From Massilia violaceinigra (GTDB lineage: Bacteria; Pseudomonadota; Gammaproteobacteria; Burkholderiales; Burkholderiaceae_D), in contig NZ_CP024608.1 in the NCBI RefSeq assembly GCF_002752675.1, positions 5,022,001 through 5,086,000 on the forward strand: 64,000 nucleotides of DNA, read 5' to 3'. Position numbers and translations under genes: made by a program. The notes below the pieces were generated by a model. It ran no database searches. It was not told where the DNA came from and saw only the letters and a list, made by a program, of their open reading frames with translations. Positions within the stretch are counted from its first letter, which is position 1; the number at the start of each line of letters is the position of its first letter. Below, piece by piece: positions 35,444-45,221 of this stretch.

Positions 35444-36442
35444 ATGCTCATGCTGTCGAAGCACCTACCCAGCACCAGGACCTTGCAGTGCTACCTGGCG
35501 GTGGCGCAGGAGCTCAATTTCCGCCGTGCCGCGGAGCTGCTGAACATGTCGCAGCCGCCGCTGTCGCGCCAGATCAAGGGCCTGGAGGACATGCTGCGGG
35601 TGCAGCTGATCGTGCGCGACACCCACCGGGTCAGCCTGACCACGGCCGGCGAAGCCTTCAAGGAAGAGGCGTACAAGATCCTGCTGGCGCTGGACCTGGC
35701 CGTGGCCGGCGTCAAGGCAGGCTTGCATGATGACGATGCGGCCATGGTGCGCATCGGCCTGACCAGCGTGATCAATCATTCCCTGATGCCCGAGCTGAAC
35801 GCGCTCGTCACCGATCCGGCTTTCACCGGCGGGCGGGCGCTGGAGCGCGCCTGGTCCAGGCGCCTGGTCGAGCGCGTGCGCGGCGGCGAGCTCGATCTGG
35901 CGATCGTCGGCGACATCGTCCCCCCCACCGAAGACCTCGCGGTCGAGACGGTCGGCAGCGAACCGATGATCCTCGTCCTGCCGGCGTCCCACCCGGCCGC
36001 CGCGAAGACCGAGGTGGACCTGGCCGAACTGGGCGCCACGCCCCTGTTCTGGTTTTCGCGCACCGACAATCCCGCCTTCTACGACAAGTGCGAGCGCAGC
36101 TTCAGGCATTTCGGCTATGCCGCCCCGCGCCGACTCGAACCGAAAGATTTCACGATGCTGCTGGCCTCGGTGGCGGCGGGCGAGGGCGTGGCCCTGTGCC
36201 CGCAGTCGATGCAGGCCACCTCGCGCATCGGCGTGGCCTATCGCGCGCTGCCGCCGGCACTGGCGCGCCTGCTGTCGATCGACGTGCAGGTGGTCTCGCG
36301 CGCGCACGAAACGCGCGCGGCGGTGCTCGACAAGGTCGAGGCCATCCGCACAGCACTCGGCGCCGCGCCGTCCCGCGTTACTTCAAGCGCTCGACCAGGG
36401 CTTGACCGACTTGCAGGGCCGATGCCGGATTCTGGCCGGTGA
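35444..36442 (+). CDS. LysR-family transcriptional regulator
   Basis: A 332-residue LysR protein. The winged HTH at the N-terminus reads LQCYLAVAQELNFRRAAELL, then NMSQPPLSRQIKGLE. An effector-binding domain follows (VRIGLTSVINHSLMPELNAL; DLAIVGDIVPP). AGGAG lies about 9 bases before the ATG. It is 60 bases after the radical SAM gene on the same strand and might be co-transcribed. Its 3' end overlaps the convergent DJ-1 family gene by 65 bases, so the last residues may be a recent extension. Confidence 0.87.
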   Translation: MLMLSKHLPSTRTLQCYLAVAQELNFRRAAELLNMSQPPLSRQIKGLEDMLRVQLIVRDTHRVSLTTAGEAFKEEAYKILLALDLAVAGVKAGLHDDDAAMVRIGLTSVINHSLMPELNALVTDPAFTGGRALERAWSRRLVERVRGGELDLAIVGDIVPPTEDLAVETVGSEPMILVLPASHPAAAKTEVDLAELGATPLFWFSRTDNPAFYDKCERSFRHFGYAAPRRLEPKDFTMLLASVAAGEGVALCPQSMQATSRIGVAYRALPPALARLLSIDVQVVSRAHETRAAVLDKVEAIRTALGAAPSRVTSSARPGLDRLAGPMPDSGR

Positions 36443-37214
36443 TCAGTTCACGGTCCGTGACCACATGGCTGGTCCATGGCGCCGCATTGCTGCTGTAGCG
36501 CGCGCCGGCCTGCTCCAGCGCGCTCTGGGGCAGCAGTTTCATGTTGCCGCCTTTCAATGCCGCCTTCGCCAGCGCTTCTTCCTGATTGCTGATCACAGTC
36601 ATGCGATAGCCCGCGTAGATCCAGCCGGTTGGCGTGGCCTTGCTGCCTTGTTCCATGCGGCCGATGGCGCTTTCCGGCTTGTTCAGTGCCGACAGCAGCG
36701 CCGCCGGGCCGTGGCAGACCAGCGCCGTGGTTTTGCCGGCCTGGTGGAAATGGGTCAGCAGGCGCCCGAGCGCGGCGCTGCGGATCAGATCCTGCATCGG
36801 CGCGTGGCCGCCTGGAACATACACCGCGTCATAGCGCGCATAGCCGATCTGCTCGACCCGCGCCAGGCTGATGACCGGGGAGCGCTGGCTTGAGGTGATG
36901 TCGAGCTTTGCGATCAAATCCTGGTGCTGCTTCAACTGGGCCGCATCGCCTTGAAAATACATGGGATCGAGCGAGGTGGCGTCGACCGTGGGCGCCTTGC
37001 CGGTGGGCGTGGCGAACGTCACCTCGTGGCCGGCGTCGAGCAACAGCTTGAGCGGCTGCGCCAGCTCATTGAGGTAAAAGCCGGTCGGGTAGGTCTTGCC
37101 ATCCTTCAGGTCGAGGCGGTCCGAGTCGGACAGCACGACCAGCACGTTGGCGGCCTGGCTGGCGCCTGCCAGGGTGAGCAGCAGGGCGGCGATGAGGGGT
37201 TTCAGTCGATTCAT
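36378..37214 (-). CDS. Secreted DJ-1/PfpI-family protein
   Basis: A 278-residue member of the type 1 glutamine amidotransferase-like superfamily with an N-terminal signal peptide (PLIAALLLTLAGASQA). The nucleophile elbow TALVCHGPAAL places the reactive Cys at 167; YVPGGHAPM and the loop FATPTGKAP are typical of the Hsp31/glyoxalase III branch. A periplasmic glyoxalase or chaperone-like role is likely, but the activity is not proven by sequence. The adjacent divergent LysR gene is the probable regulator. Confidence 0.85.
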   Translation of the reverse strand: MNRLKPLIAALLLTLAGASQAANVLVVLSDSDRLDLKDGKTYPTGFYLNELAQPLKLLLDAGHEVTFATPTGKAPTVDATSLDPMYFQGDAAQLKQHQDLIAKLDITSSQRSPVISLARVEQIGYARYDAVYVPGGHAPMQDLIRSAALGRLLTHFHQAGKTTALVCHGPAALLSALNKPESAIGRMEQGSKATPTGWIYAGYRMTVISNQEEALAKAALKGGNMKLLPQSALEQAGARYSSNAAPWTSHVVTDRELITGQNPASALQVGQALVERLK

Positions 37215-37315
37215 GGTCAGGTTCCATCGGTAGTTGGCGTAGGTAAGACTATATTCAAGCCTTCAAAGGAGATAAACTACCTGCGGTAACAATGATTAAT
37301 TCTTTAAAGGCAAAA
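37215..37315. promoter_or_regulatory. Divergent promoter region of the DJ-1/PfpI and LysR genes
   Basis: About 100 bases between divergent starts. It includes TTCAAGCCTTCAA with flanking TAT and ATA triplets, a loose dyad of the kind LysR proteins bind (T-N11-A). The exact site is a guess. Confidence 0.35.
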
Positions 37316-38215
37316 ATGGCGCGGCGCTACGGACACTTGGGCGATGTGGAAATCTTTCTGGCGGTGGCCGAGCACGGTTCGCTGAGCGCGGCCGCCGTGG
37401 CGCTGGCAACCACGGCGTCGGTCGTCAGCCGCGCGCTGGGCCGGCTGGAGCAGCACCTGGGAAGCCAGTTGCTGCGGCGTACCACGCGCAGCCTGAGCAT
37501 GACCGATGCCGGCCAGCTGTACCTGGAGCAGTCCCTTGCCGCATTCGCGCTGATCGACGATGCCGAGCGCGCCATCCTGGGCCAGGCCGACGATGTGGCG
37601 GGGCGCGTCCGGCTGAGCGTGCCGACGACGTATGCGCATTACCGCCTTCCGCGCTTGCTCGATGCGTTTTCGCGGCAGTATCCGCAGGTGAGGGTGGAAC
37701 TCAATATCGCCAACCGCAACGTCGACCTGGTGGCTGAAGGGTTCGATCTGGCAGTGCGCCTTGGCGACTTGCCGGACAGCGGCATGGTGGCGCGCAAGCT
37801 GGAAGACGCGCCGTTGTGCCTGGTGGCGTCGCCCGACTACCTCAAGCGCGCGGGTATGCCGGCGTCGTTCGACGAACTGCAGCGGCATGCCTGCATCTGT
37901 TTCGTCATGCCCAGCACCGGGCGCGTGTCTCCCTGGCTGTTGCGCGATGCCGGTGGCGACGTGGACTGGTCGCCGGCGCCGCGTGTCACCGTCTCGGACG
38001 ATGTGCTCGGCGTGGTCTCGCTCGCCGCCCACGGCCTCGGGGTGTGCCAGAGCTACGACTTCATCGTGCGCGAACGCATCGGGCGCGGCGAACTGGTCGA
38101 GCTGCTGCCGCAACTGCGCGGTCGCACCCGCGCGTTTTCCGCAATTTATGCCGGACACCGGCGCCCGTCGGCCGCCGCGCGTGCCCTGATCGGCGCGCTC
38201 ACGGCCGGGCGCTAG
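37316..38215 (+). CDS. LysR-family transcriptional regulator
   Basis: A 299-residue LysR protein. HTH: DVEIFLAVAEHGSLSAAAVA then LATTASVVSRALGRLE; effector domain: VRLSVPTTYAHYRLPRLLDA, LVAEGFDLAVRLGDLPDSG. AAAGG lies 5 bases before the ATG at 37316; another ATG at 37292 would add eight residues with a weaker site. Its position suggests that it controls the divergent DJ-1/PfpI gene and perhaps the convergent MFS exporter. Confidence 0.88.
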   Translation: MARRYGHLGDVEIFLAVAEHGSLSAAAVALATTASVVSRALGRLEQHLGSQLLRRTTRSLSMTDAGQLYLEQSLAAFALIDDAERAILGQADDVAGRVRLSVPTTYAHYRLPRLLDAFSRQYPQVRVELNIANRNVDLVAEGFDLAVRLGDLPDSGMVARKLEDAPLCLVASPDYLKRAGMPASFDELQRHACICFVMPSTGRVSPWLLRDAGGDVDWSPAPRVTVSDDVLGVVSLAAHGLGVCQSYDFIVRERIGRGELVELLPQLRGRTRAFSAIYAGHRRPSAAARALIGALTAGR

Positions 38216-38251
38216 CGGCCGGCCCGGCACGTACTTCGTTGTGTGCTGCGC

Positions 38252-39475
38252 TCACGGTTGCAACGCCGCCTGCGGCGCGGAAGCCGGGCGCCCGATGGCG
38301 GCGACCAGCAGGATCGACACGGCGCCGCCAAGGCCGCCCACGATCATGACTGCCGCAAAACCGCTGAGGCTCAGGACCCACGCGCCGAGCATGGCGCCGC
38401 TGCCGATGGCGGCGTTGAAGATGGCGACGTACACCGCCGACGCCGGCATGGCCGCCGCGCCGGCCGTGCGCAGGATCCAGGTCTGGAAGCCGACGAAGAT
38501 GGCCGAGATGGCCGCGCCCCACAGGACCAGCATGGCGCCGATGCCGGCCGCGCCGATGAGCGTGCCCCACATGCCCAGCACCATCAGGGAAAGCGTCATC
38601 AGGGCCAGCGCCAGCATCAGGAAAGGGCGCAGGTAGCGGTCGATGAAGATCCCGGTCAGGAAGTTGGCGGCGAGGCCGGCGGCGCCGAAGCCGAACAGCA
38701 AGGCGATCACCATCGTCGCCTGCATGCCGGGGGCTTCGCGCAGGAACGGTTCGATGAAGGTGAACGCGGCAAAGTGGCCCGTGACGGCAAACGCCGTGGC
38801 CAGGTAGATGGCCCACAGGTCGGCGCGGCGCAGTACCGCGCCCAGGGCCGCGCGCGCGTCCCGCGCCTGGCTTTGCTCCAGGCGCGGCAGCACCGCCAGC
38901 ATGCCGAACGCGGTCAGCACGCTCAGTGCGCCGACGGCGCCGAAGGCGATGCGCCAATTGCTCTCCTGGCCGATCAGGGTGGCCAGCGGCACGCCCAGCA
39001 CGCTGGCCGCCGAAACGCCGCCGAAGACGATCGAGGTGGCCAGGCCCACATGGCGTGGCGGCGCGATTTGCGCGGCCGAGGCGGCGATGACGGCCCAGAA
39101 CAGGCCATGCGCCACTGCGCCGCAGGCGCGGGCGGCCAGCAGCAGGCCGAAGCTGCCGGCCAGCATGGCGGCGCCGTTCGACAGCGCCAGGCACAGCATC
39201 AGCCCGATCAGCAGCGGCTTGCGCGGCGCGCGGCCCAGGGCCACGGCGGCCAGCAATGCGCTGAAGGCGCCGATCCAGGCGTACAGGGTGACTGTCAGGC
39301 CGACGGCGGATTCGCTGCGGCCGATGTCGTGCGCGATGGCCGACAGCAGGCCGATCGGCGCCAGCTCGGTGGTGACGATGGTGAAGGCGCCGATGCCAAG
39401 GATGACGATGGCCAGCCACATGCGCCAGCCGGACTGGCCGGGCGGTGCGTTTGACTGCGGTGATGATGAAGTCAT
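38252..39475 (-). CDS. MFS transporter, DHA1/sugar-efflux type
   Basis: A 407-residue inner-membrane exporter with about 12 hydrophobic segments. Marks are IVTTELAPIGLLSAIAHDIG in helix 1 and LYAWIGAFSALLAAVALGRA with RKPLL in the helix 2-3 loop. The N-terminal part resembles the SotB/YdhP-type arabinose and drug exporters. No substrate can be named. It stands tail to tail with the LysR gene, 36 bases apart. Confidence 0.87.
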   Translation of the reverse strand: MTSSSPQSNAPPGQSGWRMWLAIVILGIGAFTIVTTELAPIGLLSAIAHDIGRSESAVGLTVTLYAWIGAFSALLAAVALGRAPRKPLLIGLMLCLALSNGAAMLAGSFGLLLAARACGAVAHGLFWAVIAASAAQIAPPRHVGLATSIVFGGVSAASVLGVPLATLIGQESNWRIAFGAVGALSVLTAFGMLAVLPRLEQSQARDARAALGAVLRRADLWAIYLATAFAVTGHFAAFTFIEPFLREAPGMQATMVIALLFGFGAAGLAANFLTGIFIDRYLRPFLMLALALMTLSLMVLGMWGTLIGAAGIGAMLVLWGAAISAIFVGFQTWILRTAGAAAMPASAVYVAIFNAAIGSGAMLGAWVLSLSGFAAVMIVGGLGGAVSILLVAAIGRPASAPQAALQP

Positions 39476-39625
39476 GATGCCCTCTGGATGGTTGATGATT
39501 TGAATGAAGGATGTGGCGCGATCGACTCTGCCGCCAGAGCAGAACCTGGGCGTGGCGAAGCGCGCCCGCCGTGCGTGTCGGGCCCCGTGGAGTTCGTTGG
39601 AGGAAGAGCTGGTCGACGTGAGCGA

Positions 39626-40740
39626 CTATAGAGAAAAGGCTGACACGGCTGAATTACTTTCTTTGCCATACCTTGCGGGTATCAGCGCACGCGTGGCGCC
39701 CGGAGCAGTCTGCCGGAGGGGGTGGTCAGATGGCCACGATGAGGCGCGCAGCAACGACGTGCGCGGCCGGCGCGGATAGCCACCGCGGCGGCGTGCCAGG
39801 GGGCAGCGCGGTGCCGGGACCGGTTTGTCCGCGATCTGGCGCCATTTGGCCGCTTTGACCGGATCGCTCGCCACGCCCTGGCCGCGTTCGTACATCGCGG
39901 CGATGGACTGCTGCGCCGGCTTGCTGCCGCCGAGCGCCGCTTTCTCGAACAGCGCCGCGGCCGTCACGTCGTTGCGTGCGACGCCGTGTCCGTTTTCGTA
40001 ACAGCGCGCTAGGAAAAACTGTCCCTGGGCATCGTTTTGCGCCGCCGACTTGCGCACCAGCTCCAGGCCCAGTTCAATCCACTCCGGCCCGATTTCCCTC
40101 ATCAGCAAGGCCCCGTAAAATGCCTGGCTGGGTGCGTATCCTTGTGCGGAGGCCTTGCGGAACCATTCGCGCGCCGCGTCCACGTCGCGCGTGTAGCCGG
40201 GCTGGCCCATCGCCAGCATGCCCATTCTGTGCTGCGCTTCGGGCTCGCCGCGCTCTGCCGCTGCGCGGGTGGTGGCCAGGGCGGCTGCCGTTCTTCCCCG
40301 GCCGGCCCATCGAGCGACCAGGCATATTGCAGCTGCATCCACGATGTAATCGGCTTGCCGTCGACCCGTGTCGGCTTGAACGTGCAGCGTCCGATGCCAT
40401 CCTGGGCCGCGATGTCGAGCAACAGGAAACCGCTCGACTTGATGATCCTGGAATCTTTTACCGCGCCATCGCCGCCGATCAGGAAGGCCAGGGTGACCGT
40501 GCCTTCCTGTTCCTCGCGCAAGGCGGCTTTGGGATACTCTGGCTTGGCGCAGCCGCCGGACAGGGCAACGGGAAGAACGGGTTTGATGTTGTACGCAACC
40601 GGCCCCGGAGGGATGGGGACAGTGCGCGGCTGCTCGCCGGGCTGGGCCAGCGTCCACATGCACACGGTCCCCAGCATGGCGGCAAGCGCGGCAAGCCGGC
40701 GCGGGCGGTGCAGCGAAGGAAATGGGGCAAGGGTGGTCAT
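39626..40740 (-). pseudogene. TonB-domain/Sel1-repeat protein, frameshifted
   Basis: The first frame, from ATG 40740, holds a signal peptide and a TonB C-terminal-like domain (CAKPEYPKAALREEQEGTVT, ITSWMQLQYAWSLDG). Near 40300 the homology moves to another frame that carries Sel1 repeats (AAREWFRKASAQGYAPSQAF, GHGVARNDVTAAALFEKAAL). The intact paralogue next door (40796-41935) has both parts in one frame, so a one-base slip is clear. The second frame also runs about 60 residues past the paralogue's end. It may be a pseudogene or, less likely, a sequencing error. Confidence 0.75.
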
Positions 40741-40795
40741 GGGTGCTTGGGGTAAAATTTCAGCTTGCACCAGGGGTGGGGCATCCGTCCCGGAG

Positions 40796-41935
40796 TCAGC
40801 GTGGGCGAGGTTCCGGTATTGTCGCTGCCTGGCGCCACTGGTCCGCCTTGACCGGGTCGGCCGTGACGCCGTCGCCGCGCTCGTACATCGTGGCCATACG
40901 ACGCTGCGCCCACTTGCTGCCTCCGAGCGCCGCTTTTTCAAACAGCGTCGCCGCCATGGCTTTATCCTGCGGCACGCCGCGCCCGGCGTCGTAGCATTGC
41001 CCGAGGAGTAACTGGCCCACGACATCGTCTTGCGCCGCCGCCTTGGACAGCAGCGCTATGCCGTGCTCCATTCCTTCCGAAGTATTGTCGTGCAATAGCA
41101 GCGCGCCGTAGTACGCCTGGCTGCGCGCCCATCCTTGCGCGGCCGCTTTGCGAAACCACTCGCGTGCCGCCACCTTGTCGGAGGGTGCCCGGGCGCCGTC
41201 GAGCAGCAATATTCCCAGCATGTTCTGCGCCGCGGGCATACCCAGGTCGGCGGCCTTGCGATACCAGATCATGGCTTGAGCCAGGTCCGGCTCACCGGAA
41301 TCGCCCAATTGCAGCGTCATGGCCATGCTGTAGTAGGCCTGGACGTAACCTTGTTCAGCGGCCTTGCGCCACCAGGCCAAGGCTTTGGCGGGGTCGCGTG
41401 CGACACCCTCGCCATTCATGTAGATCGACCCGAGCCTGTGCTGGGATGCGGGCTCGCCGCGTTCCGCACCCGCACGCGCGGCGCTCAGCGCGGCCGCCTG
41501 CTCCTGAGCGGAGGCGTCGAGCGTCCAGACGTATTGCATCTGCATCCACGCGTCCACCGCTTTGCCGTCGACGATGCTCGGACTGAACACGCAGCGCCGG
41601 ATGCCATCGTGGGCAGCCATGTCGAGCAAATGAAAGCCGCTTGACTTGACGATCTTGGCACCCTTCACCGCGCCATCCGTGCCGATCAGAAACGATAGCG
41701 TGACCGTTCCTTCCTGCCTGCTGCGCAGCGATGCCTCGGGAAACACCGGCTTGGCGCAGGACCCGGGCTTGGGGCCGGGCTTGATCGGAGTGGCGTTCAG
41801 CGGGGGCGGGACTTGCACACGAACGAGCTCGCCCGCGTCTTGTTGCGCAAGCGCGTTGGTGCACACGGACGCCAGCACGGCCACCATGAGGGCAAGCCGG
41901 CGCGGCAAGCGGGAGAGTGGGAGCGGGAAGATCAT
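40796..41935 (-). CDS. TonB-domain protein with Sel1 repeats
   Basis: A 379-residue exported protein. A signal peptide (LALMVAVLASVCTNALA) is followed by an energy-transducer-like TonB C-terminal domain (about 55-145: CAKPVFPEASLRSRQEGTVT, VDAWMQMQYVWTLDA) and then five or six Sel1 units (residues 160-370: GVARDPAKALAWWRKAAEQG, YKAADLG-type repeats, GRGVPQDKAMAATLFEKAAL). Sel1 repeats act in protein contacts. No membrane anchor beyond the signal is seen, so it is probably periplasmic and not a classical TonB. It is a tandem duplicate of the frameshifted gene downstream. Confidence 0.8.
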   Translation of the reverse strand: MIFPLPLSRLPRRLALMVAVLASVCTNALAQQDAGELVRVQVPPPLNATPIKPGPKPGSCAKPVFPEASLRSRQEGTVTLSFLIGTDGAVKGAKIVKSSGFHLLDMAAHDGIRRCVFSPSIVDGKAVDAWMQMQYVWTLDASAQEQAAALSAARAGAERGEPASQHRLGSIYMNGEGVARDPAKALAWWRKAAEQGYVQAYYSMAMTLQLGDSGEPDLAQAMIWYRKAADLGMPAAQNMLGILLLDGARAPSDKVAAREWFRKAAAQGWARSQAYYGALLLHDNTSEGMEHGIALLSKAAAQDDVVGQLLLGQCYDAGRGVPQDKAMAATLFEKAALGGSKWAQRRMATMYERGDGVTADPVKADQWRQAATIPEPRPR

Positions 41936-42016
41936 GCAGGCTCAGGGAAAAATTTCATTATTTCAATTTTACAGGATGGCGTTCCCAGCGTTAAATGGCC
42001 GGTCCTCGGGCTGTCG

Positions 42017-42409
42017 TCAGGAACAAGCCGGCTTGGCCTGCTTGCGCCAAAACGTGTCGCACCGTGCTTTGTCCACGATATTGAAATCGATGATTTTCTC
42101 GAGCAGGGAAAATTCGACCTCGTCCATCCAGGGAATGCGGATCAATTGGCCGGTATGTCCATAGCCTGCCGCGACGATTTCCCTGGAGAAATGATCGATC
42201 GCAGCCGCTTCCGGGGCGACCGCCAGATGCGGCTTGGCCAGGCTGAAGCCAATAATGAAGGTGCCGTGATCGGTGAACATCGGCTGGTTCCACGCGATTT
42301 TCCGGTCCAGATGCGGAAACTGTTCAGCTACCCAATCGAGAACGGCTCGGGTACGTTCACGATGCTGTGGAGCGGCGATCTGCGCCAGAAAATCCGCGAA
42401 AACGGTCAT
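42017..42409 (-). CDS. DUF1801 / YdhG-type iron chaperone-like protein
   Basis: A 130-residue cytoplasmic protein of the DUF1801 family, which includes the frataxin-like fold of Bacillus YdhG/Fra. Landmarks are LDRKIAWNQPMFTDHGTFII, IGFSLAKPHLAVAPEAAAID and LIRIPWMDEVEF. Function in this organism is unknown. It lies 47 bases downstream of the diguanylate cyclase gene on the same strand, separated by a hairpin. Confidence 0.8.
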   Translation of the reverse strand: MTVFADFLAQIAAPQHRERTRAVLDWVAEQFPHLDRKIAWNQPMFTDHGTFIIGFSLAKPHLAVAPEAAAIDHFSREIVAAGYGHTGQLIRIPWMDEVEFSLLEKIIDFNIVDKARCDTFWRKQAKPACS

Positions 42410-42440
42410 GATGTCGCCTTAAAGGAAGCGGATAAATCGC

Positions 42441-42472
42441 CGCCGGCGTGCCATCGTCAGGGCACGCCGGCG
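42441..42472 (-). terminator. Hairpin at the end of the diguanylate cyclase gene
   Basis: CGCCGGCGTGCC, eight-base loop, GGCACGCCGGCG: a perfect 12-bp stem whose loop contains the cyclase stop codon. The T-content after it is moderate. Confidence 0.55.
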
Positions 42473-45135
42473 ACGCGATACTGGTTTTTGCCCGCATGCT
42501 TGGCGCTATACAGGGCCGTGTCCGCATGCGTGGCCAGGACTTGGGCCGTGGCGGCCTGATGCGCGCACCAGGCGATCCCGATGCTGGCCGATACGTTCCA
42601 CGGATGGCCGAGGATATCGAACGCAAGCGCCATCGCCGCCACCAGTTTCTGCCCGATCGTTTCGCATTCGGCGACCGAATCCACATTTTCCAGGATGATG
42701 GTGAATTCGTCGCCGGCGAGGCGGCAGACGGTGTCGGTTTTCCTCACCGCGCCGTTCAAACGGCGGCCGAATTCCTTGAGCACTTCGTCGCCGCCGGCGT
42801 GCCCGAGGGTATCGTTGATGGTCTTGAAGTGGTCGATGTCCAGATACACCAGCGCCATCGGCCGCTTGCTGCGGCCGGCGCGCTCGATGGCGGCGGCCAG
42901 CAGCACTTCGTAATGGCGGCGGTTGTGCAGGCCGGTCAGCGCATCGGTATTGGCCAGTTCCGTGAGCTGGTGCTCCTGCCGCCGGGTTGCCGTCACATCG
43001 GTCGAGAGCACATAGGCGCCCAGGACCGCGTCGCCGCGCTTGTGCGGGATGAACAGGATGTTGAGCACGCGGTTGTGCGTTTCGTTGGCAATGGCGATGT
43101 CGAGCTGCACCGTCTCGCCTTCGAGGCAGCGATAGAAATACGCTTCGCGCGGCGCACAAAATTCGCGGCCGAACACTTCCTCGACGGTCTTGCCGATCAA
43201 CTCCGCGGGACACACCCCGTACCACTGCGTGTGCATGGCGTTGGCGAACTGGAAGCGGGTATCGCGGTCGATGTAGGAAATCAGGACGGGCAGGTTGTCG
43301 GTAATGGTGCGCAGCCGTTCTTCGCTGTCGCGCTGGCGAATTTCACTGGCCTTGCGCTCGCTGATGTCGAACGCCATGGCGAAAAAGCCGTTGGGATTGC
43401 CATCGGCGTCGAGGTTCGGAATATACGACGCATAGTAGGAGAGCAAGCGGCCTTCGACCGTCATGTCGCCCTCGAACGAGGCCCGGGTGCCGCCCATGGC
43501 CGTTTCGATGTGCGGACCGACTTTGGCAAACTCGGCGTCCGAGTAGGCCATGCGCACCGGGTGCCCCAGTAATTGCTCGCGCGGTTTGCCGAAAAAGCGC
43601 GCGGCGCGCGAATTGAGAAAAACGAACACGCCGTTGCGGTCGATCTGCCCGATCAGGGTGGGCAGGTTTTCGGTGATGGCCAGCAGGCGCTGTTCGTTGA
43701 GCTTGAGTTCGTGCTGGACCAGCGCGAGGTCGGTGACATCTTTCATCGCCACCACCGCGCCGATGCGCGCGCCTTCGGCGTCGAGGAGCGGGCGGCCGCT
43801 GGCGAGGAAACTGTGCTTGTAGCCATCGCGCGCGATGACCAGGGGATAGTCCTGGACCACTTCGCCGTGAAAGGAGCGGTGCAGGGGCGTTTCGTCGGGC
43901 GCGAGCGGGGTTACCCCATCGGCACGGAACATATCGTCGTGCACGGCCCAGGCCAGCGTGGCGGTGTGGTTGTGGGCGAGTCCGTGGATATCGCGCATGG
44001 CATGGTTGAAGAGATTGATCCGGCCGTCCGCCGTGCAGGCCACGACGCCGACATCGATGGTATCGAGCACGGCGTCGAGTTGCTTCTGCTGCTGTTGCAA
44101 GGCGCCTTGGGCGTTGAGGCGGGCGGAGATATCATGCAAGAACGCGCCGAAGAGCACACCTTCGGCGGTGGGAAACGCACTGATGGTCATTTCCACGGTG
44201 ATTTCCTCGCCGCTTTTCTTGCAGGCGGGAAGTTCGATGCGCTGGTTCAGGACGCGGCCCACGCCCGAGCTCAGGTAGCGCGCCATGCCGTCATGATGGG
44301 CCGCGCGAAAACGCTGCGGAATGATGGTGGTGGCCAGGTCCAGCCCGATCACATCGGCCCGGGTCCAGCCGAAGGTGTGTTCGGCCGCCGTATTCCAGTC
44401 GAAGATGCAGCCACGCGTGTCGATGCTGACGAAGGCGCTCAGCGACGATTCGATGATGGTGCGGTTGCGCGCTTCGCTCTGGCGCAGCGTGTCTTCGATG
44501 TCCTTGCGCTGTGCCACTTCCCGGGTCAGTGCCCGGTTGCTTTCCTGTAGCGAGGCGGTGCGCTCGCCGATGCGCGCTTCCAGTTCGGCATTGAATTGCT
44601 GCAGCGCCTGTTCGGCGGCTTGGCGCGCGCTCACCAGGGCATTTTTGTTCAGCTCATCTTCCACCAGGCTGGCAAGGTCGCGCAGCAGGAGCGATTCTGC
44701 GGCGCTGAACGCGCGCGGTACCGTGTCGAGCACGCACAGGGTGCCGACGGCATGGCCGTCCAGGGAAAAAATCGGCTGGCCGGCGTAAAACCGGATCTTG
44801 GGCGCTTGGGTGACGAGGGGATTGGTGGAAAACCTGGCGTCGCGCAAGGTGTCCGGCACCACCAGCAGTTCGCGGCCGGCCACCGCATGGCTGCAGAAAG
44901 CCATCGAGCGCGGCGTTTCGGCCACTGCCAGACCAACCCGCGACTTGAACCACTGCCGCTCCAGGTCGACCAGCGATACCAGCGCCATCGGCGTGTTGAG
45001 CGCCGCGCTGGCCAGGCGGGTGAGCCGGTCGAAACGTTCTTCGGCCGGCGTGTCGAGCAGGGCCAGCGCTTCAAGCGCGCGTACGCGTGCGGCATCGTCC
45101 ACATCGTCAATACCCATATGCATGGCCAGCGTCAT
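42457..45135 (-). CDS. Diguanylate cyclase with GAF and multiple PAS domains
   Basis: An 892-residue protein that should make cyclic-di-GMP. In order: a GAF domain (about 20-165), a coiled-coil linker (170-210), four PAS/PAC modules (about 215-330, 345-460, 470-590, 600-715) and a C-terminal GGDEF domain (720-885). The active site is RLAGDEF near 803. An inhibitory I-site RKTD sits five residues before it, so product feedback is likely. There is no EAL domain and no clear membrane segment. The ATG at 45135 is used; ATG 45123 is possible. Confidence 0.9.
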   Translation of the reverse strand: MTLAMHMGIDDVDDAARVRALEALALLDTPAEERFDRLTRLASAALNTPMALVSLVDLERQWFKSRVGLAVAETPRSMAFCSHAVAGRELLVVPDTLRDARFSTNPLVTQAPKIRFYAGQPIFSLDGHAVGTLCVLDTVPRAFSAAESLLLRDLASLVEDELNKNALVSARQAAEQALQQFNAELEARIGERTASLQESNRALTREVAQRKDIEDTLRQSEARNRTIIESSLSAFVSIDTRGCIFDWNTAAEHTFGWTRADVIGLDLATTIIPQRFRAAHHDGMARYLSSGVGRVLNQRIELPACKKSGEEITVEMTISAFPTAEGVLFGAFLHDISARLNAQGALQQQQKQLDAVLDTIDVGVVACTADGRINLFNHAMRDIHGLAHNHTATLAWAVHDDMFRADGVTPLAPDETPLHRSFHGEVVQDYPLVIARDGYKHSFLASGRPLLDAEGARIGAVVAMKDVTDLALVQHELKLNEQRLLAITENLPTLIGQIDRNGVFVFLNSRAARFFGKPREQLLGHPVRMAYSDAEFAKVGPHIETAMGGTRASFEGDMTVEGRLLSYYASYIPNLDADGNPNGFFAMAFDISERKASEIRQRDSEERLRTITDNLPVLISYIDRDTRFQFANAMHTQWYGVCPAELIGKTVEEVFGREFCAPREAYFYRCLEGETVQLDIAIANETHNRVLNILFIPHKRGDAVLGAYVLSTDVTATRRQEHQLTELANTDALTGLHNRRHYEVLLAAAIERAGRSKRPMALVYLDIDHFKTINDTLGHAGGDEVLKEFGRRLNGAVRKTDTVCRLAGDEFTIILENVDSVAECETIGQKLVAAMALAFDILGHPWNVSASIGIAWCAHQAATAQVLATHADTALYSAKHAGKNQYRVAGVP

Positions 45136-45221
45136 CCGATCTCATGTCGACCGCGGGCAGCACGGCAATGCGCCGCCCTAGTCAGGCGAGCATAGCAAAT
45201 TCAGTCCGATCATGTCGGCGT

